From contig JAFEUB010001561.1 in NCBI GenBank assembly GCA_024529925.1, positions 209,501 to 273,500 of the forward strand: DNA of 64,000 nt. The letters run 5' to 3'. The DNA comes from Ophthalmolycus amberensis (lineage: Eukaryota; Chordata; Actinopteri; Perciformes; Zoarcidae). Both the position numbers and the translations under genes were made by a program. Positions 60,564 to 64,000 of this stretch are shown here, in pieces. Numbering within the stretch: the first letter of the stretch is position 1; every line of letters begins with the position of its first letter. The notes under the pieces are model-generated. The model saw nothing but the letters and a program-made list of their open reading frames with translations. It was not told the DNA's origin and did no database searches.

Positions 60564-63500
60564 GTTCACATGTTAAAGTCATCAGTCAGGAATCTGTTAT
60601 TGGAAGGACTTATGGCCTCTCCTCTCTTAACTCTTTAAACTCTTAATGCTCCACCTTAAGTAGCTCTGACTGCAGTGAAATATAAACATTATCTTCATAT
60701 TATATATGTGTATGTATATACTGTATATATACTTGTGTCTGCAGCTGATGAGCGCTGTCGTCTGCACTGTCAGTCGAAGGAGACGTCCACGGTGGTTTCC
60801 ATCAACAGAATGGTGCATGATGGGACGCCGTGTTCCTACAGCGACGCCCACAGCGTCTGCGTCCGAGGAGAGTGTGAGGTCTTTATACACTTTACACACT
60901 TTATACACACATTGTACACACTTTATTCACACTTTATACACTTTACACACACATTATACACACTTTATACACACATTATACACTTTACACACACATTATA
61001 CACACTTTATACACACATTATACACACTTTATACACTTTACACACACATTATACACACTTTATACACACATTATACACACTTTATACACACATTATACAA
61101 ACTTTATACACTTTACACACACATTATACACACTTTATACACACATTATACACTTTACACACATACACACTTTATACACACATTATACAAACTTTATACA
61201 CTTTACTCACACATTATACACACATTATACACACTTTATACACTTTACACACACATTATACACACTTTATACACACTTTATACACTTTACACACACATAC
61301 ACACTTTATACACTTTACACACACATTATACACACTTTATACACACTTTATACACACACATTATACACACTTTACACACACATTATACACACTTTATACA
61401 CACATTATACACACTTTATACACTTTACACACACATTATACACACTTTATACACACTTTACACACACATTATACACACTTTATACACACATTATACAAAC
61501 TTTATACACTTTACACACACATTATACACTTTATACACACATTATACACACATTATACACACTTTATACACTTTACACACACATTATACACACATTATAC
61601 ACACTTTATACACACATTACACACTTTATACACTTTACACACACTTTATACACACTTTATACACACATTATACACACTTTATACACACTTTATACACACA
61701 TTATACACACTTTATACACTTTACACACACATTATACACACTTTATACACACATTATACACACTTTATACACTTTACACACTTTATACACTTTACACACT
61801 TTATACACTTTACACACACATTATACACACTTTATACACACTTTATACACTTTACACACACATACACACTTTATACACTTTACACACACATTATACACAC
61901 ATTATACACACTTTATACACACTTTATACACTTTTCACACACATACACACTTTATACACTTTACACACACATTATACACACTTTATACACATTATACACA
62001 CTTTATACACTTTTAGTTTATCACGTTTCATTCTTCAGTCTGTTGTGTAATAATTGTATCATTTTACTATATCAAAATGTTCAAATATGTGGTTTTCACT
62101 ATTGCAGTTTATTTATTCAATTTTATTCATTTTAGGATATTTTATATTACCATAGTTTATGTATCATTCACACTTTATACACTTCATATACACTTTATAC
62201 ATATTATATAGACTTTAAATACTCCACACAGTTTATGTTTCGTTAACATAGCATAACATAATGTATCACAGTAAAGTATAACATAAAGTAGTATATGTAG
62301 TACAACACATATATTTAGATTTCCTCCCACAGTGAAGAACAGAACTGTGATCCTCTCTGTCCTCCTCTCTGTCCTTGTTTCCTCTCTCCTGAGTCCTCCT
62401 CTCTGTCCTTGTTTCCTCTCTCCTGAGTCCTCCTCTCTGTCCTTGTTTCCTCTCTTCTGAGTCCTCCTCTCTGTCCTTGTTTCCTCTCTCCCGAGTCCTC
62501 CTCTCTGTCCTTGTTTCCTCTCTCCCGAGTCCTCCTCTCTGTCCTTGTTTCCTCCCTCCTGAGTCCTCCTCTCTGTCCTTGTTTCCGCTCTCCTGAGTCC
62601 TCCTCTCTGTCCTTGTTTCCTCTCTCCTGAGTCCTCCTCTCTGTCCTTGTTTCCTCTCTCCTGAGTCCTCCTCTCTGTCCTTGTTTCCTCCCTCCTGAGT
62701 CCTCCTCTCTGTCCTTGTTTCCTCTCTCCTGAGTCCTCCTCTCTGTCCTTGTTTCCTCTCTCCTGAGTCCTCCTCTCTGTCGTTGTTCCTCCCTCCTGAG
62801 TCCTCCTCTCTGTCCTTGTTTCCTCTCTCCTCGTGCAGCATGTAGGATGTGACGGACAGATCGCTTCAGATCAGCAGGAGGACCGATGTGGAGTCTGTGG
62901 AGGAGATAACTCCAGCTGTAAGATCATCAAAGGGAACTTCACCCGCAGCACCAAGAAACAAGGTCTGAATGAAACTCTCTTTCAGTGTAAAGTAGATGTT
63001 TCTGTTGGAGTCTTCATTAAGGACCAATAAAGGATCGTGGTTCCCTTTGACTAGGTTACCTGAAGATCCTGGAGATCCCCAAAGGAGCTCGACATCTGCT
63101 GATCCACGAGTTTAAAGGAACTTCTCACATCCTGGGTAAGGGGGGAGGAGGAGGAGGAGCCTGAATAACTTCTGTCCTTCATGTGGAAAACCTTGATTTC
63201 ACTGTTTTCCTGTTCCAGCACTGATGAACCAGGAGACGGGCCACCTCTTCCTCAACAATGAATACGAGCTCCCAGAATCCCGAGCGGTGATTGAGAAGGG
63301 TGTGGCGTGGGAGTACAGCAACACCGAGGAGCAGGAGTCCATCCAGACCACGGGGCCACTGAAATACGGAGTCCTGCTCATGGTCCGTCCGTCACCACAG
63401 GAGGTCCAACATGCTCCCGTTGTATCTGAGTCTAAGTCTGTGTCTCTATCCATCAGGTGCGGTCTCATGGAGACTCTAAGGTGACGGTGTCCTACAAGTA

Positions 63501-63856
63501 CGTCATCCAGGACCGCCTCCGGTCCAACCTGGAGTCCAACCTGGTGCAGGAGGACGCCATCTTCTACGAGTGGGCGCTGAAGAAGTGGTCGCACTGCTCC
63601 AAGCCCTGCGGAGGAGGTAATGCAACAAGTCCGGTACTTGGCATGGTCACGTGGTCAACCACGGTAACGGGGGGGGGGGGGGGGGGTGCAATGGTGGCTA
63701 ACGGCATTTTGTCTGGTTGACAGGGAAACAGTACACAAGGTTCGGCTGCCGGAGAAAAGCTGACGGGAAAATGGTTCAGAGGACGTTCTGCTCCAACATC
63801 AACAAACCGAGAGCCATCAGCCGCACCTGCAACGGCGACACCTGCAGCTCCCCCAG
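45956..63856 (+). CDS. adamts2: ADAMTS2-like procollagen N-proteinase (3' incomplete), 20 exons in window
   Basis: Secreted zinc metalloprotease that removes N-propeptides of fibrillar procollagens. Exons: 45956-46043, 50897-51384, 53701-53893, 56193-56299, 56403-56486, 57446-57529, 57879-58032, 58440-58545, 58751-58894, 59001-59133, 59432-59545, 59737-59882, 59963-60052, 60135-60217, 60745-60878, 62839-62962, 63055-63135, 63219-63382, 63457-63616, 63724-63856. Together they give 2,810 nt in one frame (936 codons plus 2 nt). Domain order is signal, prodomain, metalloprotease, disintegrin-like, TSP1, Cys-rich, spacer, start of TSP1-2. Within the ADAMTS2/3/14 group, GKHCFKG, LTPNLLRQDGGWGTWSPFG and VGCDG favour ADAMTS2. 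The remaining TSP1 repeats and C-terminal region lie beyond 64000. Confidence 0.88.
46170..46345 (+). repeat. adamts2: Two intronic copies of the adamts2 exon-1 end
   Basis: Exon 1 ends ACATCACTGACAACACAG|GTGAGACAAC. Related copies end at 46192 (GACAACACAG|ATGAGA, GT lost) and at 46334 (GGACAACACAG|GTGAGAC). Spacings are 149 and 142 bp, with CTACTA-rich sequence between. Confidence 0.85.
46752..47370. mobile_element. Possible DNA-transposon remnant
   Basis: Starts GGCCATGTCCACACTACTCC and carries repeated GTTTGAAAACG words, like the end of a common fish DNA transposon, followed by a short open frame without recognised domain. Class and right end not determined. Confidence 0.4.
47371..47924. 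other. adamts2 intron 1, unique part
   Basis: AT-rich with no recognisable gene or repeat. Confidence 0.45.
47925..48903. repeat. CCCCAGTCT/CCCCAGTGT array
   Basis: Nine- to ten-bp words (CCCCAGTCTC, CCCCAGTGTC, CAATAATCTC) organised into longer, partly duplicated blocks. The long open frames across it are spurious. Confidence 0.94.
48904..49685. other. adamts2 intron 1 with short TG/CA tracts
   Basis: TG tract 49040-49071, CA tract 49165-49195 and an ATT-rich stretch. No exon recognised. Confidence 0.45.
49764..50204 (+). mobile_element. hAT-type MITE, copy 1 of an inverted pair
   Basis: Starts TAGGGGTGTAACGGTTC and ends TTGTTACACCCCTA, with ATATATAT on both sides. Interior matches copy 2 in reverse orientation. 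Confidence 0.88.
50304..50767 (-). mobile_element. hAT-type MITE, copy 2 of an inverted pair
   Basis: Same element as at 49764, reversed, starting TAGGGGTGTAACGGTAC and ending CCGTTACACCCCTA. Perfect 8-bp duplication ATACATTC at 50296-50303 and 50768-50775. It carries an extra A-rich stretch near 50392-50430. Confidence 0.93.
50897..56299 (+). CDS. adamts2: adamts2 prodomain exons (2-4) with furin site
   Basis: Exon 2 (50897-51384) begins with VLSEFAVVRPIRTNSEGRFL and carries LPRRKRHAP, a possible extra proprotein-convertase site. It then has the conserved prodomain segments LFYNVTVFGQELHLRLR and GDAGCFYTGEVSNMEDTSIA. Exon 3 (53701-53893) begins AGVIRTSQEEFFIEPL and contains HIVYRSSAI. Exon 4 (56193-56299) has SRSARRRRY (residues 278-281 are Arg), the expected furin cleavage site, followed by the mature N-terminus and NIE. 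The prodomain keeps the latent enzyme folded and inactive until cleavage. Confidence 0.85.
51402..52923. repeat. 8-bp TTTCACTG/TTTCATTG array in adamts2 intron 2
   Basis: About 190 copies of TTTCACTG, TTTCATTG and TTTGATTG, with periodic CACCTTTAAACTG blocks. It starts about 20 nt after the exon-2 donor. Confidence 0.95.
52924..53576. other. adamts2 intron 2, unique part
   Basis: AT-rich, no features recognised. Confidence 0.45.
53577..53693. repeat. (CT)n tract forming the exon-3 polypyrimidine region
   Basis: About 117 bp of almost pure CT, ending eight bases before the exon-3 start at 53701 (GTGTCTGCAG). Confidence 0.95.
54654..55605 (-). mobile_element. L2-clade LINE 3' part
   Basis: The reverse strand encodes NLGVTLDDQLSFSPNIASVT, RLDYSNSLLAGAPASAVRPL and SPHWLPVRARIQVKTLVL, then ends in a 3' UTR with CGCTTTGGATAAAAGCGTCT and a (TGTAA)n tail at 54654. 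It lies in adamts2 intron 3. One frame is open for 212 codons, so the copy is relatively young. Confidence 0.88.
55715..56095. repeat. TCCTGGACGGTC-type minisatellite
   Basis: Irregular 12- to 24-bp units built from TCCTGGACGGTC, TCCTGGATGATC and GTCCTGGAC, about 100 bp upstream of adamts2 exon 4. Confidence 0.92.
56282..56353 (+). repeat. adamts2: 24-bp triplication across the adamts2 exon-4 donor
   Basis: Three head-to-tail copies of GAACTGTTTAACATAGAG followed by GTTAAT. The first spans the real junction 56299/56300. The second (GAACTGTTTAACTTAATG) and third (GAAATGTTTAACACAGAG) are intronic and remain in frame. Confidence 0.93.
56403..59133 (+). CDS. adamts2: adamts2 metalloprotease-domain exons (5-10)
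   Basis: Exons 5-7 encode VLLAVDYSVLLFHGRDHIQK, NEIYQDHSLGANINVVLVRI and SVGNPQKSLENVC. Exons 8-9 give AHEMGHVLGMEHDG, the HExxHxxGxxHD zinc site (His430, Glu431, His434, His440), and SIMSPRV supplies the Met-turn. The family usually has HETGH; here Thr is Met, a non-ligand position. Exon 10 runs YDCLRDDPFNHDWP to CRFDFGPGYSLCTA. All catalytic residues are present. Confidence 0.92.
56487..57445. other. adamts2 intron 5
   Basis: Unique sequence. No exon or repeat recognised. Confidence 0.45.
57560..57718. repeat. 29-bp repeat in adamts2 intron 6
   Basis: Five or so copies of GACAATAGTGACTTCCAGGT followed by GTCCACGTA. A related array is at 58597-58695 in intron 8. Confidence 0.9.
57985..58362 (+). 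repeat. adamts2: Five copies of the adamts2 exon-7 end and donor
   Basis: The real junction, GGCATGCAGG|GTACTTCTGC, is at 58032/58033. Copies of the GCATGCAGGG region lie at 58122, 58195, 58285 and 58358. Alternating spacings of 91, 73, 90 and 73 bp show a higher-order period of about 163 bp. CTACCTGA-type exon sequence and CTAATACCTCCACTAATAC intron sequence are both copied. Confidence 0.88.
58597..58695. repeat. GACTTCCAGGTGTCCAATAGA repeat in adamts2 intron 8
   Basis: Three to four units sharing GACTTCCAGGTGTCCA with the intron-6 array. Confidence 0.9.
59134..59431. other. adamts2 intron 10
   Basis: TCTG/TCTC-rich stretch (59134-59246) then unique sequence. Confidence 0.5.
59432..59882 (+). 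CDS. adamts2: adamts2 disintegrin-like and first TSP1 exons (11-12)
   Basis: Exon 11 encodes CKQLWCSDYNNPFYCKTKKG and PPLDGTKCGPGK, the cysteine-rich disintegrin-like module. Exon 12 encodes HCFKGFCMKL and then GGWGTWSPFGGCSRTCGGGV, the central thrombospondin type 1 repeat with its WxxW and CSRTCG motifs. Donors and phases match exon 13 (APTNGGRTC). These modules position procollagen and matrix. Confidence 0.9.
59963..60878 (+). CDS. adamts2: adamts2 Cys-rich exons (13-15)
   Basis: Exons 59963-60052, 60135-60217 and 60745-60878 encode NGGRTCFGNSFEFQKC, DFREDQCKVWNPFMEHEG, KHHWLPYQHPDPDERCRLHC and MVHDGTPCSYSDAHSVC, ending VRGECE. The donor after exon 15 is GAG|GTCTTT, weak against the GTRAGT consensus. 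I accept it because only this junction joins in phase to HVGCDG in exon 16. A 1.1-kb tandem array begins at once after it. Confidence 0.87.
60879..62010. repeat. CACTTTATACACACATTATA array in adamts2 intron 15
   Basis: About 1.1 kb built from ACACTTTATACAC, ACACATTATACAC and CACTTTACACAC words. It begins within two bases of the exon-15 donor. A short version of the same motif follows the exon-14 donor (60218-60270). Confidence 0.95.
62011..62332. other. adamts2 intron 15, AT-rich unique part
   Basis: No exon recognised between the two arrays. Confidence 0.5.
62333..62828. repeat. 34-bp pyrimidine-rich array upstream of adamts2 exon 16
   Basis: About 14-15 copies of TCCTCCTCTCTGTCCTTGTT followed by TCCTCTCTCCTGAG. 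The last unit runs into the acceptor TCCTCGTGCAG at 62838. Confidence 0.94.
62839..63856 (+). CDS. adamts2: adamts2 end of Cys-rich, spacer and start of TSP1-2 (exons 16-20)
   Basis: Exon 16 has EDRCGVCGGDNSSCK, the signature ending the Cys-rich domain. Exons 17-19 encode the cysteine-free spacer: GYLKILEIPKGARHLLI, ETGHLFLNNEYELP and KVTVSYKYVIQD. Exon 19 ends YEWALKKWSHCSKPCGGG and exon 20 (63724-63856) continues QYTRFGCRRKADGKMVQ, the second TSP1 repeat, ending CSSPR with donor AG|GTAACA at 63856. The frame is open, so the gene continues past the window. Confidence 0.88.
63669..63686. repeat. Run of 18 G in adamts2 intron 19
   Basis: An uninterrupted G18 tract in a 107-nt intron, between exons 19 and 20. 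It could form a G-quadruplex. Confidence 0.9.
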
Positions 63857-64000
63857 GTAACAACCACAGCTCACCTGATTCTGGTCTGGAACCACAGGAC
63901 CAACTTGGATCCGGCTCGGTTTGGCAATATATTTAAAATATTTCAAAAAGGGAAAAGATTACATTATATCAAGACACTGTACAATATTGACTAGACTCCA

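Noticed and set aside
60675..62135. 486-codon frame rich in HTLYTLYTH
   Set aside because: Only its first part is adamts2 exon 15; the rest is the intronic array.
62266..62841. 191-codon reverse-strand frame (EETRTERRTQ)
   Set aside because: Antisense reading of a 34-bp pyrimidine array that stays open in all three phases.
1..64000. tRNA, rRNA or microRNA genes
   Set aside because: None recognised by eye; the hairpins found have no conserved miRNA-like mature sequence that I know.

Overview
The window is teleost genomic DNA, probably from a percomorph-type fish. Coding sequence sits in short exons with GT/AG junctions. The introns hold fish LINEs (L2/Rex-like and L1-like), hAT-family DNA transposons with 8-bp target duplications, a solo LTR, and an exceptional load of minisatellites that together cover roughly a third of the window. 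No database search was possible. Family calls rest on reading the translated exons against remembered family signatures.

Three genes can be assembled. (1) 5825-28602, + strand: an ARAP-family regulator (proline-rich N-terminus, PH pair, ArfGAP zinc finger, ankyrin, PH-like linker, RhoGAP). Its 25 exons stay in one frame for 3,411 nt and stop directly after the RhoGAP domain, without the usual Ras-association and last PH domains. (2) 34555-42995, - strand: a four-exon, 220-residue single-Ig transmembrane protein resembling the CD2/SLAM group, with tyrosine motifs in its tail. (3) 45956-63856 and beyond, + strand: a procollagen N-proteinase, best matching adamts2. Twenty exons run from signal peptide through prodomain, furin site, HExxH metalloprotease, disintegrin-like, TSP1, Cys-rich and spacer to the start of the second TSP1 repeat. 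The rest lies outside the window. Genes 2 and 3 are divergent. The Ig protein is likely an immune or adhesion receptor, the ARAP protein a cytoskeletal/small-GTPase regulator and ADAMTS2 an extracellular collagen-processing enzyme. I see no evidence of a shared pathway.

Layout: 1-5700 decayed transposons and a 3.4-kb 19-bp minisatellite split by a hAT MITE; 5825-28602 the ARAP gene; 28603-34500 nested LINEs, a GC-rich 11-bp array and a perfect hairpin; 34555-42995 the Ig gene, its last intron swollen by two LINEs and a solo LTR; 43000-45955 the divergent promoter interval with TG and 62-bp arrays; 45956-64000 adamts2.

The standout observation is a recurring type of event. In six introns of the two + strand genes, the 3' end of the upstream exon plus its 5' splice site has been tandemly copied into the intron. 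The products range from one extra copy to arrays of 25-32 consecutive AG|GT donor sequences. Several other arrays start exactly at a donor or at a transposon end. This suggests a locus where exon-intron junctions repeatedly seed tandem repeats, with possible consequences for splice-site choice.
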